Shown piece by piece: positions 1-6,475 of a DNA stretch of 6,475 bases. A program made the translations under genes and the position numbers. The DNA is from CAUZEO01 sp963578625 (GTDB taxonomy: Bacteria; Verrucomicrobiota; Kiritimatiellia; SLOV01). The stretch covers positions 1 to 6,475 of the forward strand of contig CAUZEO010000304.1 of assembly GCA_963578625.1 (NCBI GenBank), given 5' to 3'. Under the pieces are notes generated by a model. The model searched no databases. It was not told the origin of the DNA and saw only the letters and a program-made list of their open reading frames with translations. The first letter of the stretch is position 1. The number at the start of each line of letters is the position of its first letter.

Positions 1-1769
1 CGCGTTCCATCTTTGAGAATCACCTGCTGCGGACCCGGACTCGTGCTGAACGGGACGATCACCGCGCCGTTTTCATTCGGCCTGTACTCTTTGCCGCCAA
101 GCCAGAGGACCGCGTTGGGGTGGGGCTGGTTGCTTTCGTCGTAGATCCTGAATTGGTGCCCGGAAGAGCCGATTCTCTCCGTCATGTGAAGCCGGCCCTT
201 TCTCACGACGGCCCGGCTGCTGACCCCGCTTCCAATCCATTCGATCACATACACGCCGGGTTCCGTGCACTGGGGAAGATCAAATGTCCGCTCTACGCGA
301 CGGAGGTCAGGCTCTTCGTAAGTGAACACGGTCTCGTCCTCCGCCACCAGTCCGTCGAGATCGAGCCCGGTCGAGATCTGCCGCTGATTGATCCGGTAAT
401 AATTGAACGCATTGATTCGGAATACTTTGAGAATCAGCATATCGATGTTTTTGACATGGAGTTTGAGCTGAACCGGGTCATCGACAGCAAAGACTTCGGG
501 GTTGGTGGCGCTGAACTCCAGATCGATTCGCTCTTTTAATGCCTGGTACTCCGCCGGATTCATGAGCGAGTACCACTGCTCCATGTCGCCGATTCCGCTC
601 ACAATCTTTGTTTCGGCAAAGACGCGCTTCAAGTACCGGTCTTTGACGAATGGCTCGTAGGGCTTGTAATCGTTGTCCCGGACAAAGAAGTGCATCAGGT
701 AGGCGCGGACAAGGGGTTCGTCATCCTGGATGTGCGGGAGCAGGGTGACGCCTCCGAATCTCTCCATGAGATTGGCGTGAGGGATGTTTTTTTGTGAGGC
801 CGAGCGCAGGTGAGCTTGATCTACATAATGCGCGGCGCGCGGTAGTTGGACGTACTCCAGGAAGAGCTCCCGATCGTATGTGCCGGAGGTGCGGTCGAGC
901 CGGAGCTTGTGGTAGAGGCTGTGAGCCTTGAGCGAGGTAAATGCCGGCGCGAGTCCACGGGTATAATCGAGAAGGCGATCGACGTATTCGCGTTGCGCAA
1001 CCGGGTCGCGGACCGCATCCACGTCGTCGCTTGGCGCGAGCTTGGTGATATATGCATGCACAAACGCGGTGTTGTCGCGAAGGCGGGGCATGAGGCTCAG
1101 GCACTCGTCGAGCTGAGATCGGAGCATCCGCTCATGAATGGGATGCGATCCGAAGCCGCCGCTGTGCTTGTTTTTCAAGCCGGTGACGACGAGCTTGGGC
1201 AGGCCGGGAATGTCGGGGCGCCGGGCTCGTTGCAGCAGGTGCCGAAGCCGTTCCGCGTTCAGGTCAGCGAACGGGACGATGTCCAGACCTGCGTCTTCGA
1301 TCCCTTCCAGGTTGGAGTGGTTGCGAATCGCGCGGTCCCGCAAGTTTTCGATGCTGATGCGGGAGGGATCGAGTCGGGTAGGAAAATGGGGCTTCTGGTC
1401 AGCTATTTGCCTGGTGTGGTTGAAGTGGAGGTCAAGCTCGTCGATGATGTGGTTCAGCGATGTTTCGGGGATCTTTTCGTAGTCCAGCACTGCCTGTCGA
1501 TTGACGATCTCCCGTACCCTCTGCGTGGTTTTGTGTCGTTTGATCCACTGGGCCAGTGTTTTGGCGTAGGCGTCCCCGTCGCCGGTTTGCTGGTAGTGGA
1601 GGCAGTGGTAGAAGTAATAGTCCTCCGTACCGGGAATCAGTTGCTTGAGCGCCTCGGCGCGGTCTTCCGAAAGGCTGAATTCCTCAACAAACCCGATTTC
1701 CCGGGCGTGGGTGTTCGCCGCGAGCATGACCATAGAGAGCGCGGACAGAATGGATCGGCAATGGTTCAT
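1..1769 (-). CDS. Large exported macroglobulin-like protein, N-terminal 589 residues (3' end outside window)
   Basis: Seen: one uninterrupted minus-strand frame of 589 codons runs from ATG (1769-1767) off the left edge. The start is set by AAGGAG five bases upstream. Residues 1-22 look like a Sec signal peptide: R5, a hydrophobic stretch at about 7-18, and a T-H-A cleavage motif before R23. Residues 23-415 are mainly helical and charged, with several aromatic/His patches (for example YYFYHCLHY at 51-59). From about 416 the sequence turns beta-rich: LEFSATNPEVFAVDDP, then NAFNYYRINQRQISTGLDLD (453-472), then PGVYVIEWIGSGVSSRAVVRKG (504-525), then a GHQFRIYDE...WLGGKEYRP unit (537-563). Known: this kind of beta-domain occurs in very large (often near 2000-residue) alpha-2-macroglobulin-like exported proteins of PVC bacteria. 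Inference: an extracytoplasmic macroglobulin-like protein of unknown role. The thioester region, if present, lies outside the window. The family call rests on pattern memory, so it is moderate; the gene itself is secure. Confidence 0.8.
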   Translation of the reverse strand, partial: MNHCRSILSALSMVMLAANTHAREIGFVEEFSLSEDRAEALKQLIPGTEDYYFYHCLHYQQTGDGDAYAKTLAQWIKRHKTTQRVREIVNRQAVLDYEKIPETSLNHIIDELDLHFNHTRQIADQKPHFPTRLDPSRISIENLRDRAIRNHSNLEGIEDAGLDIVPFADLNAERLRHLLQRARRPDIPGLPKLVVTGLKNKHSGGFGSHPIHERMLRSQLDECLSLMPRLRDNTAFVHAYITKLAPSDDVDAVRDPVAQREYVDRLLDYTRGLAPAFTSLKAHSLYHKLRLDRTSGTYDRELFLEYVQLPRAAHYVDQAHLRSASQKNIPHANLMERFGGVTLLPHIQDDEPLVRAYLMHFFVRDNDYKPYEPFVKDRYLKRVFAETKIVSGIGDMEQWYSLMNPAEYQALKERIDLEFSATNPEVFAVDDPVQLKLHVKNIDMLILKVFRINAFNYYRINQRQISTGLDLDGLVAEDETVFTYEEPDLRRVERTFDLPQCTEPGVYVIEWIGSGVSSRAVVRKGRLHMTERIGSSGHQFRIYDESNQPHPNAVLWLGGKEYRPNENGAVIVPFSTSPGPQQVILKDGT

Positions 1770-1774
1770 AATTT

Positions 1775-1780
1775 CTCCTT
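1775..1780 (-). promoter_or_regulatory. Shine-Dalgarno of the macroglobulin-like gene
   Basis: AAGGAG on the minus strand lies five bases before the ATG at 1769. It is the strongest ribosome-binding site in the window and it decides the start of the left-hand gene. The signal peptide follows immediately, which supports the same start. Confidence 0.75.
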
Positions 1781-1792
1781 GTTTCAAAGTTC

Positions 1793-1820
1793 TCGTTCTA
1801 TGGGAATACCCGTAGGACGA
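1793..1820. promoter_or_regulatory. 28-bp imperfect dyad in the leader of the macroglobulin-like gene
   Basis: Two 12-base arms (TCGTTCTATGGG and CCCGTAGGACGA on the plus strand) flank an AATA loop. Ten of twelve positions are complementary. In plus-strand RNA the other two would be G-U wobbles; in minus-strand RNA they would be C-A mismatches. The dyad ends 24 bases before the minus-strand start codon and 13 bases upstream of the Shine-Dalgarno. No T-run follows on either strand, so it does not look like an intrinsic terminator. It could be an operator or a leader hairpin. The role is inference. Confidence 0.4.
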
Positions 1821-1941
1821 TTCTCGTAAACAATTCTCTCAGAAAAAAATGACTAAATAATCCCAGCGACGTACCGTGGGCGTTACAGGATTGATTGGTT
1901 CTGAACGCGGCCGGAAGGTCAACGCTTAATCTCCCACGGAT

Positions 1942-2162
1942 GGCAAAGCCAACCCGAGGATCTTAGGGCTCTGCGGATGTGCATTAATTCTGACAAGCGG
2001 ACATTTCCATTGCCACGAGACGTGCTACGCTTAAACGTAAACAATTTATCCTGTTTGGCTCATTCGAAATCGGTCCCCTTGTCGAACAATATCTTTGGGC
2101 TGAATTTCGATATCTGTGGGGTCCTCAAGCAGAGCCCAAAGTATCCGTGGGTCGGTCTTGCC
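1942..2162. repeat. Imperfect inverted repeat, arms 1942-1974 and 2129-2162
   Basis: The plus strand at 1942-1974 and the reverse complement of 2129-2162 align over 34 columns with 27 identities, six mismatches and one single-base gap. Both begin GGCAA and both end GGGCTCTGC. The arms face each other across about 154 bases. Both also read in a similar way as protein in one frame each (GKANPRILGL on plus, GKTDPRILWA on minus). This could mean an inverted duplication of a coding fragment or the ends of a small non-autonomous element. Similarity stops within a few bases inside and outside the arms. No target-site duplication is evident. Confidence 0.45.
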
Positions 2163-2222
2163 ACTTGCCCGTAGTGCTGCGCCGGAATCATGGCTATAGC
2201 TGCTGCAGGAGGGGCTGTTAGA
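2046..2222 (-). pseudogene. Possible protein remnant, 58-codon frame without a start
   Basis: A minus-strand frame between TGA (2225-2223) and TAA (2048-2046) has no ATG at its beginning. Its second half is strikingly protein-like: RASGKTDPRILWALLEDP followed by TDIEIQPKDIVRQGDRFRMS. The pattern of acidic and hydrophobic residues leading to an R-x-G-D-R-F-R motif recalls the start of DUF4384-type domains (typically x-G-D-R-x-R-L). That is a resemblance from memory only. The frame then stops abruptly. If real, it is a fragment of a gene cut at both ends, and its first part overlaps the right arm of the inverted repeat. It could also be chance. Confidence 0.3.
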
Positions 2223-2263
2223 TCACCATGCGGAGCGCAAGGCATCCACTGGGCGGCGGGCGC

Positions 2264-3463
2264 TCACGAATCGGGTTGGAGTCCGATGCGGTAAAACATC
2301 ACGTTTTGCGCCGCACCATAGGCGAAAACCATGGTCCCGTCGATTCCTGAAACATCGACGCAATCCGAAACTCCCGACCCGTTTTGTCCATCCGAGGTCG
2401 TCGATGTATAGAGTGTGTAGCGGCGTCCGGTGAGTGAATCCCAGTCAATATCATCGACATCCGGTGTTCTGTGCATTCGAAGCCGCCAGGTGCTTTGATT
2501 GTCGTTCGGGTCTGAGCCCGCGCGCACTTCGCTGCCATCGATGGCGCCATCGCCGTCATTGTCGGGGTCAAATCGGTCGGTGCCTGCCGCTTCCTCTTCT
2601 GAATCGGTTAAACCATCGCTATCCTGAGCGCCGGATGGATTGAACGGGCGCACGGAAAGATTGTCAAAGCCGAAGTTCATGCCCTTTTTATTCTTTCCCT
2701 TGACCGGGATCCCCATGGAACATAGAAATCATTTCCGGGCGGAAGGGGGGCCGGCAGTTGAAACATTCCCCCGACACTTCGCGCGGCTCGGTGCGAGCGC
2801 GTTCATTTCCTCGTTGGTAAACCAGGTTTGTGCATCGGTTACGTTTGAGTTGTCAACCGCCGCATCGAAACCTGGCATCGTGCTCCAATCCGCAAAGGTG
2901 GTGGAATAGATCACACGCCGAAAGAAGCGGTTCGGGATTTCGATGAGGCGTGCCGGCTCCAACTGCATTCAAGATCGTAATAGAGCTCGATTTTGTCGAG
3001 GGTTGTACTCGTGTCGTTTTGGAACCGGACGGTCATGTGATTCTCGTCCGCTTGCCCTTTTATTTTCCGAAACTGAGGTGGCGGTCAGTTGAAGTTCCCA
3101 TCAAGTTGAATGCCGACCGCTGGTCTCCGTCGGTCGATGAATCCACCACAACCAACTGGTCCGCACGTTCCGAATCGTTGACTACGATGCTCCGGGCTCT
3201 GTCGCAATATACATTCGGTGCAAGTGTGTCGTACCCATAGCATAAAATGATTCGGCGAAATCATCCTGGTAGGAGTATGAGGCACCGAGGACCTCCCCTG
3301 ATGTCGATGAAACGGCGAGAAGTAGAATGATTGTGGGTGCCAGTTTTTTATAGATTACAGTCTCTCTAATCTTGCCCCGTCCCAGACACCGATTGTCGTA
3401 TTTTGAGGAATTGTGTATTATGATGGAATTGTTTAAAAAGAACAAAATCCCTCGAAAGTTCAT
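2264..3463 (-). pseudogene. Broken gene for a secreted beta-sandwich protein with C-terminal TSP3 calcium repeats
   Basis: Six minus-strand frame segments join into one protein. (1) 3463 to about 3234 holds a signal peptide (KKLAPTIILLLAVSS, then GEVLGA) and YSYQDDFAES. (2) About 3233-3060 gives DTLAPNVYCDRARSIVVNDS and ends SFGK, then TAA. (3) About 3069-2911 gives KGQADENHMTVRFQNDT and LDKIELYYDLE, then TGA. (4) 2968-2729 gives VIYSTTFADWSTMPGFDAAV and TDAQTWFTNEEMNAL, then TGA. (5) About 2766-2713 gives MFQLPAPLPPGNDFYVPWG. (6) 2716-2264 gives GMNFGFDNLSVRP, two DxDxDG-type thrombospondin-3 repeats (about residues 32-72 of this segment), a W-D-S-L-T-G-R-R-Y-T-L-Y-T-S stretch and MFYRIGLQPDS. 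Known: this order (beta-sandwich with VRFQNDT, W-x-x-M-P-G-F-x-A, FGFDNLSV, TSP3, closing beta unit) is common in secreted proteins of PVC bacteria. Inference: a former exported, calcium-binding surface protein. The long intact frames on both sides argue for real decay, although local indel errors in the assembly cannot be excluded. Confidence 0.75.
3417..3445 (-). promoter_or_regulatory. Candidate sigma-70-type promoter for the broken secreted-protein gene
   Basis: On the minus strand, TTGTTC (3445-3440) and CATAAT (3422-3417) are separated by exactly 17 bases. The -10 box has one mismatch to consensus; the -35 box keeps only TTG. If it was used, translation began downstream of the ATG at 3463, near 3358. 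There a GAGAGA purine run precedes the signal-peptide codons, but the codon present is GTA rather than a start. PVC promoters are poorly defined, so this is a weak call. Confidence 0.3.
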
Positions 3464-3620
3464 TTTCTTGGTTCGATGTCAACAAGCGTAAATATTGGGA
3501 AAGTTGATAGACTTGGTGACAGGCGGTCAGTTAGGCCGGCTGGGAGGGCTGTAGAATTTGCATTCTTGCGAGGCTCCCCGCGATATCGGATACTCCCCGG
3601 TCTTCAGGAAACCTTCCGGC

Positions 3621-3926
3621 ATGAATAACGAAAAATTAGAAAATGAAGGCGCCATGGACGTGGATCACATGGCGCATCTGGCTCGCATGTACCTGGATCC
3701 CGAGCAGGTGGCCGAGTTTAAAAATCAACTGGGGGAGGTGCTCCGATACGTGGAAAAGCTCCAGGAATTGGACCTCACGGGGATCGAGCCGACCGCGCAC
3801 GCAATTCCGGTGGAGAACGTGCTGCGGTCCGACGAGGTTCGCCCCTGCCTGGATCACGATGCCGCTTTAGGCAACGCGCCTTCGTCATTCCAGGGTGAAT
3901 TCGAAGTTCCTTCGATCATCGATTAG
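3621..3926 (+). CDS. gatC: Aspartyl/glutamyl-tRNA(Asn/Gln) amidotransferase subunit C
   Basis: GatC is the small clamp subunit of the GatCAB amidotransferase. It wraps around the GatA-GatB interface and stabilises it, in the cytoplasm. Seen: 101 residues with the family's usual features: a first helix containing HMAHLARMYLDPEQ, the second-helix region FKNQLGEVLRYVEKLQELD, the conserved G-I-E-P-T-A-H turn, then VLRSDEVRP, and a C-terminal PSSFQGEFEVPSIID that matches the common F-x-VP-x-I-x-D ending. Start choice: ATG 3621 has AGGA 11 bases upstream. ATG 3654 (90 residues, GAAGG four bases upstream) is a fair alternative. A TTG at 3558 keeps the frame open but adds an unconserved extension. 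A TAGAAT hexamer at 3552-3557 might be a -10 box, without a good -35. It is the first gene of a gatC-gatA-gatB operon, divergent from the broken gene on its left. Confidence 0.93.
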   Translation: MNNEKLENEGAMDVDHMAHLARMYLDPEQVAEFKNQLGEVLRYVEKLQELDLTGIEPTAHAIPVENVLRSDEVRPCLDHDAALGNAPSSFQGEFEVPSIID

Positions 3927-3936
3927 CACGCGGAGC

Positions 3937-5370
3937 ATGGGTGATCTACAGGCAAAAACGATACACGAGTTGGCGGACTTGCTGGCGTCGGGTAATTGTG
4001 GCGCCGTGGAAATCACGTCGGATGTTCTGGCGGCGGTGGATGCGCGCAATGACGGATTGAATGCATACATTGCTCTCGACGCGGAGCAGGCGCTTGCCGA
4101 CGCCAGATCGGCGGACGATGCGCGGGCGAAAGGTGATACTCGTCCTTTCCTGGGAATTCCCATTGCAGTAAAAGACGTGTTGAATATCAAGGGGCAGACG
4201 TGCACCTGTGCGTCCGCGATTCTCAAGGGATATCGTTCTCCCTACGATGCGACTTGTATCGCAAACCTGCGTCGCGCCGGATTTCACTTTGTCGGCCGGC
4301 TCAACATGGATGAATTCGCCATGGGCGGATCGACGGAGAACTCGATTTACGGACCGGCCCGGAACCCCAGGAACAGCGAGTACGTGACGGGAGGTTCCAG
4401 TGGAGGGTCGGCCGCGGCAGTAGCCGGAGAGATTGCCGTTGCGGCGATCGGCTCAGACACCGGAGGTTCGATTCGCCAGCCTGCTTCCTTCTGCGGTTGC
4501 GTGGGTCTCAAGCCGACCTATGGCCGTGTCTCACGATACGGACTGGTCGCTTTCGCTTCATCCCTTGATCAGGTCGGTCCACTCACTCGCGATGTGATTG
4601 ATTCGGCCATATTGCTGGAACACCTTTCGGGGCATGACCCGATGGACAGCACCTCGATTGACCAGCCGGTCCCCGAATTTGGCGCCGACGCATCTACGAG
4701 TTTGAAAGGGATGCGCCTGGGGATGCCGAAAGAGTATTTCGTGGACGGGATGGATCCTGATGTGGCGAAGGCGGTTCGGGATGCGGTCGATGTTTGCGCG
4801 TATTTGGGCGCGGAGATTGTGGACGTGTCACTACCCCACACCGAATATGCCATCGCGGTATACTACATCATTGCCACGGCGGAAGCCTCCTCTAATCTCG
4901 CGCGCTTCGACGGGGTTCGTTACGGCGCGCGCATTTCAGGAGACGATCCCATTGATCTCTACGGCAAGACCCGCCTCGCCGGATTCGGCAACGAGGTAAA
5001 GCGCCGCATCATTCTTGGGACATACGTTCTGAGCAGCGGATACTACGATGCCTACTACTTGCGTGCCCAGAAGGTTCGAACGCTACTCCGGCGGGACTTC
5101 GAAGGGGCATTCGGGCGGTGCGACGCGATCGTCGCTCCAGTCGCTCCAAGCGCCGCCTTCAAGATCGGTGAAAAAGTGAACAATCCGCTTCAAATGTACC
5201 TGGGTGATTTGCTTACCGTGCCGGCAAACCTCGCCGGGATTCCCGGAATTTCGGTGCCCTGTGGCCTCACCGGCGAAGGACTTCCCATTGGGCTTCAAAT
5301 CCTCGGGCCCGATTTCGGCGAGAAGACGATTTTGAAAGTTGCTCATGCATACGAGCAAGCGAACGGATGA
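3937..5370 (+). CDS. gatA: Aspartyl/glutamyl-tRNA(Asn/Gln) amidotransferase subunit A (glutaminase)
   Basis: GatA hydrolyses glutamine and supplies ammonia, through a channel to GatB, for amidation of Glu-tRNA(Gln) or Asp-tRNA(Asn). Seen: 477 residues, normal for the amidase-signature family. The catalytic triad is complete: Lys79 in GIPIAVKD, the cis-Ser154 in TGGSSGGSAAA, and the nucleophile Ser178 in GSDTGGSIRQPA. These have the same numbers as in Staphylococcus aureus GatA. Further conserved blocks are GRLNMDEFAMGGSTENS (120-136), GLKPTYGRVSRYGLVAFASS (190-209), KRRIILGTYVLSSGYYDAYY (355-374) and YLGDLLTVPANLAGIPGIS (421-439). The last two carry the Arg and Asp that bind glutamine in the family. 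Start choice: ATG 3937 lies 10 bp after the gatC stop and gives the usual N-terminus, although a GGAG sits only one base before it. A GTG at 3895 inside gatC would add 14 unconserved residues. Confidence 0.97.
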   Translation: MGDLQAKTIHELADLLASGNCGAVEITSDVLAAVDARNDGLNAYIALDAEQALADARSADDARAKGDTRPFLGIPIAVKDVLNIKGQTCTCASAILKGYRSPYDATCIANLRRAGFHFVGRLNMDEFAMGGSTENSIYGPARNPRNSEYVTGGSSGGSAAAVAGEIAVAAIGSDTGGSIRQPASFCGCVGLKPTYGRVSRYGLVAFASSLDQVGPLTRDVIDSAILLEHLSGHDPMDSTSIDQPVPEFGADASTSLKGMRLGMPKEYFVDGMDPDVAKAVRDAVDVCAYLGAEIVDVSLPHTEYAIAVYYIIATAEASSNLARFDGVRYGARISGDDPIDLYGKTRLAGFGNEVKRRIILGTYVLSSGYYDAYYLRAQKVRTLLRRDFEGAFGRCDAIVAPVAPSAAFKIGEKVNNPLQMYLGDLLTVPANLAGIPGISVPCGLTGEGLPIGLQILGPDFGEKTILKVAHAYEQANG

Positions 5371-6475
5371 AGAAGGCAGTTAGCTTCGAACCCACGGTTG
5401 GCCTGGAGGTGCACGTCCAGCTCAAAACCAACACCAAGATCTGGTGTGGATGCCCCAACCGGTATGGGATTTCGCCCAACACGGATATCTGCCCGGTGTG
5501 CTTGGGATATCCCGGCGCGCTTCCAGTGTTGAATGCCCGCGCGGTCGAGCTGACGGTTCGGACGGGGCTGCTGCTGGGTTGCGACATCAATCGATATAGC
5601 AAGTGGGACCGCAAAAACTATTTCTATCCCGATATGCCGAAGAATTTTCAAATCTCGCAGTACGACCTTCCGCTCTGCGTCGGCGGCGGCCTGGACATCG
5701 AAGTGGAGGGCGAACGAAAACGAGTGAACCTGACCCGTATTCATCTCGAAGAGGATGTCGCAAAGAATACGCATTACCCGGGGCGGAGTGTGATTGATTT
5801 CAACCGCGCGGGCACGCCGCTGATGGAGATCGTCACGGAGCCGGACTTGTCGACCGCGGATGAGGCGATGGCATTTCTGTTAGCCCTTAAGGAGATGCTG
5901 TCGTATGGCGAGATCAGCGACTGCAACCTGGAGGAGGGGAACATTCGCTGCGATATCAATTGCAGTGTACGGTTGGCAGGTGCGGAGGAACTCGGAACCA
6001 AGGCGGAGATAAAGAACATGAACACCTTCAAGGGGGTTCACCGCGCATTGTCATATGAGATCAAGCGGCAGACGACCGAGGTTCAACGAGGGGGGGAGAT
6101 CGTCCAGGAAACCAGGCGCTGGGATGACGGCGGGGGTATGACACAGTCGATGCGGACCAAGGAGTATGCGCATGACTACCGATATTTCCCGGAGCCGGAT
6201 CTCGTGCCGGTGCGGCTTGAGGAGAAGGCCATTGAGCGCATCCGGTCGGAACTCCCGGAGATGCCGGCCTCGCGCCGTCTCCGGTTCGTCGAGTCGTATG
6301 GGCTGCCTGCATACGACGCCGGGGTGCTGGTCGCGGAAAAGGAGGTGGCCGATTTCTTTGAAGCGGTGGCCGGAATCTGTTCGAACTACAAGACCATTTC
6401 CAACTGGATCATGACCGAGTTGTTACGGGCGATATCCGATTCCGGGCAGGGCCTGTCGGATTCGTCGATTACGCC
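5367..6475 (+). CDS. gatB: Aspartyl/glutamyl-tRNA(Asn/Gln) amidotransferase subunit B, first 369 residues (3' end outside window)
   Basis: GatB binds the mischarged tRNA, activates its side-chain carboxylate with ATP and receives ammonia from GatA. Seen: an open frame from ATG 5367 to the right edge, about three quarters of the usual 475-490 residues. Motifs in order: VGLEVHVQLKT (11-21), with E14 and H16 in the Mg-binding cluster; C27-x-C29 and C42-x2-C45, the zinc-knuckle version found in many GatB proteins but lost in S. aureus; KWDRKNYFYPDMPKNFQISQ (79-98); RIHLEEDVAK (124-133); DFNRAGTPLMEIVTEPD (144-160); LEEGNIRCDINCSVR (188-202); EIKNMNTF (214-221); and the signature MRTKEYAHDYRYFPEPD (262-278). 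The tRNA-binding helical/YqeY-like region begins near 300 and is cut by the window edge. The start codon overlaps the gatA stop as ATGA, which suggests translational coupling. No strong Shine-Dalgarno is seen. Confidence 0.96.
   Translation, partial: MKKAVSFEPTVGLEVHVQLKTNTKIWCGCPNRYGISPNTDICPVCLGYPGALPVLNARAVELTVRTGLLLGCDINRYSKWDRKNYFYPDMPKNFQISQYDLPLCVGGGLDIEVEGERKRVNLTRIHLEEDVAKNTHYPGRSVIDFNRAGTPLMEIVTEPDLSTADEAMAFLLALKEMLSYGEISDCNLEEGNIRCDINCSVRLAGAEELGTKAEIKNMNTFKGVHRALSYEIKRQTTEVQRGGEIVQETRRWDDGGGMTQSMRTKEYAHDYRYFPEPDLVPVRLEEKAIERIRSELPEMPASRRLRFVESYGLPAYDAGVLVAEKEVADFFEAVAGICSNYKTISNWIMTELLRAISDSGQGLSDSSIT

Larger units (their letters stand above)
1781..2263. other. Gene-poor interval between the two minus-strand genes
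   Basis: About 480 bases without a convincing intact gene. It holds the leader dyad, an imperfect inverted repeat with arms at 1942-1974 and 2129-2162, and a 58-codon minus-strand open frame that reads like a protein remnant. The longer frames through here on either strand have poor composition and no recognisable motif. A GAGCGC/GCGCTC pair at 2233-2238 and 2260-2265 brackets the stop of the broken gene but has no T-run after it. I see no tRNA-like or riboswitch-like fold. Confidence 0.5.

Noticed and set aside
120..539. 139-codon plus-strand open frame
   Set aside because: It is also antisense to the macroglobulin-like gene, and no domain or ribosome-binding site supports it.
846..1829. 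327-codon plus-strand open frame
   Set aside because: It is antisense to the intact minus-strand gene, which has a signal peptide, a strong Shine-Dalgarno and recognisable beta-domain motifs. The plus frame begins at TTG and shows no motif; it is a shadow of GC-rich codon use.
2093..2141. Nine-base inverted repeat CTTTGGGCT/AGCCCAAAG with a 31-base loop
   Set aside because: The loop is long and no T-run follows, and the right arm lies within the larger inverted repeat. Probably not a terminator.
2233..2265. GAGCGC/GCGCTC hairpin at the end of the broken gene
   Set aside because: The stem is only six bases, the loop is 21 bases and no T-run follows on the minus strand. Too weak to call a terminator.
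2434..3240. Plus-strand open frames of 69-96 codons
   Set aside because: They are antisense to the reconstructed secreted-protein pseudogene, without motifs or ribosome-binding sites.
3558..3620. TTG-initiated 21-residue extension of GatC
   Set aside because: The extension is unconserved in composition and has no ribosome-binding site, whereas ATG 3621 or 3654 gives the normal GatC length.
3895..3936. GTG start for GatA inside gatC
   Set aside because: It would add 14 residues that do not resemble GatA N-termini. ATG 3937 gives the usual N-terminus and the S. aureus-like K79/S154/S178 numbering.

Overview
The window looks like chromosome of a member of the PVC superphylum (Verrucomicrobiota, Kiritimatiellota, Lentisphaerota or Planctomycetota). 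This is an inference from protein style, not from a marker gene. The clues are a very large secreted macroglobulin-like protein, a secreted beta-sandwich protein ending in thrombospondin-type-3 (DxDxDG) calcium repeats and a W-x-S-L-x-G-R-x-Y-x-x-Y-x-S tail, and a GatB with a CxC...CxxC zinc motif. No RNA gene, CRISPR array or transposase gene is visible.

Layout. (1) 1-1769, minus strand: the first 589 codons of a large exported protein, cut by the left edge of the window. It has a signal peptide, a helical N-terminal half and then beta-rich macroglobulin-like segments. Its start is fixed by a strong Shine-Dalgarno, with a 28-bp dyad just upstream. (2) About 1781-2263: a gene-poor interval with an imperfect inverted repeat (arms of 33 and 34 bp) and a 58-codon open frame that reads like a protein remnant. 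(3) 2264 to about 3463, minus strand: a secreted beta-sandwich/TSP3 protein gene broken by at least five frameshifts into six reading-frame pieces. The pieces add up to one recognisable protein, so I call it a pseudogene. (4) 3464-3620: a short divergent intergenic region. (5) 3621-6475, plus strand: gatC, gatA and the first 369 codons of gatB, cut by the right edge.

How the genes work together. gatC, gatA and gatB are packed as an operon: 10 bp between gatC and gatA, and an ATGA stop/start overlap between gatA and gatB. Together they encode the tRNA-dependent amidotransferase that turns Glu-tRNA(Gln), and often Asp-tRNA(Asn), into the amidated forms used in translation. GatA keeps the complete amidase triad. 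The minus-strand genes are transcribed away from this operon and have no evident link to it. I see no convincing new biological system. The points most worth a second look are the multiply frameshifted secreted-protein gene, the inverted repeat and remnant frame beside it, and the dyad in the leader of the macroglobulin-like gene.
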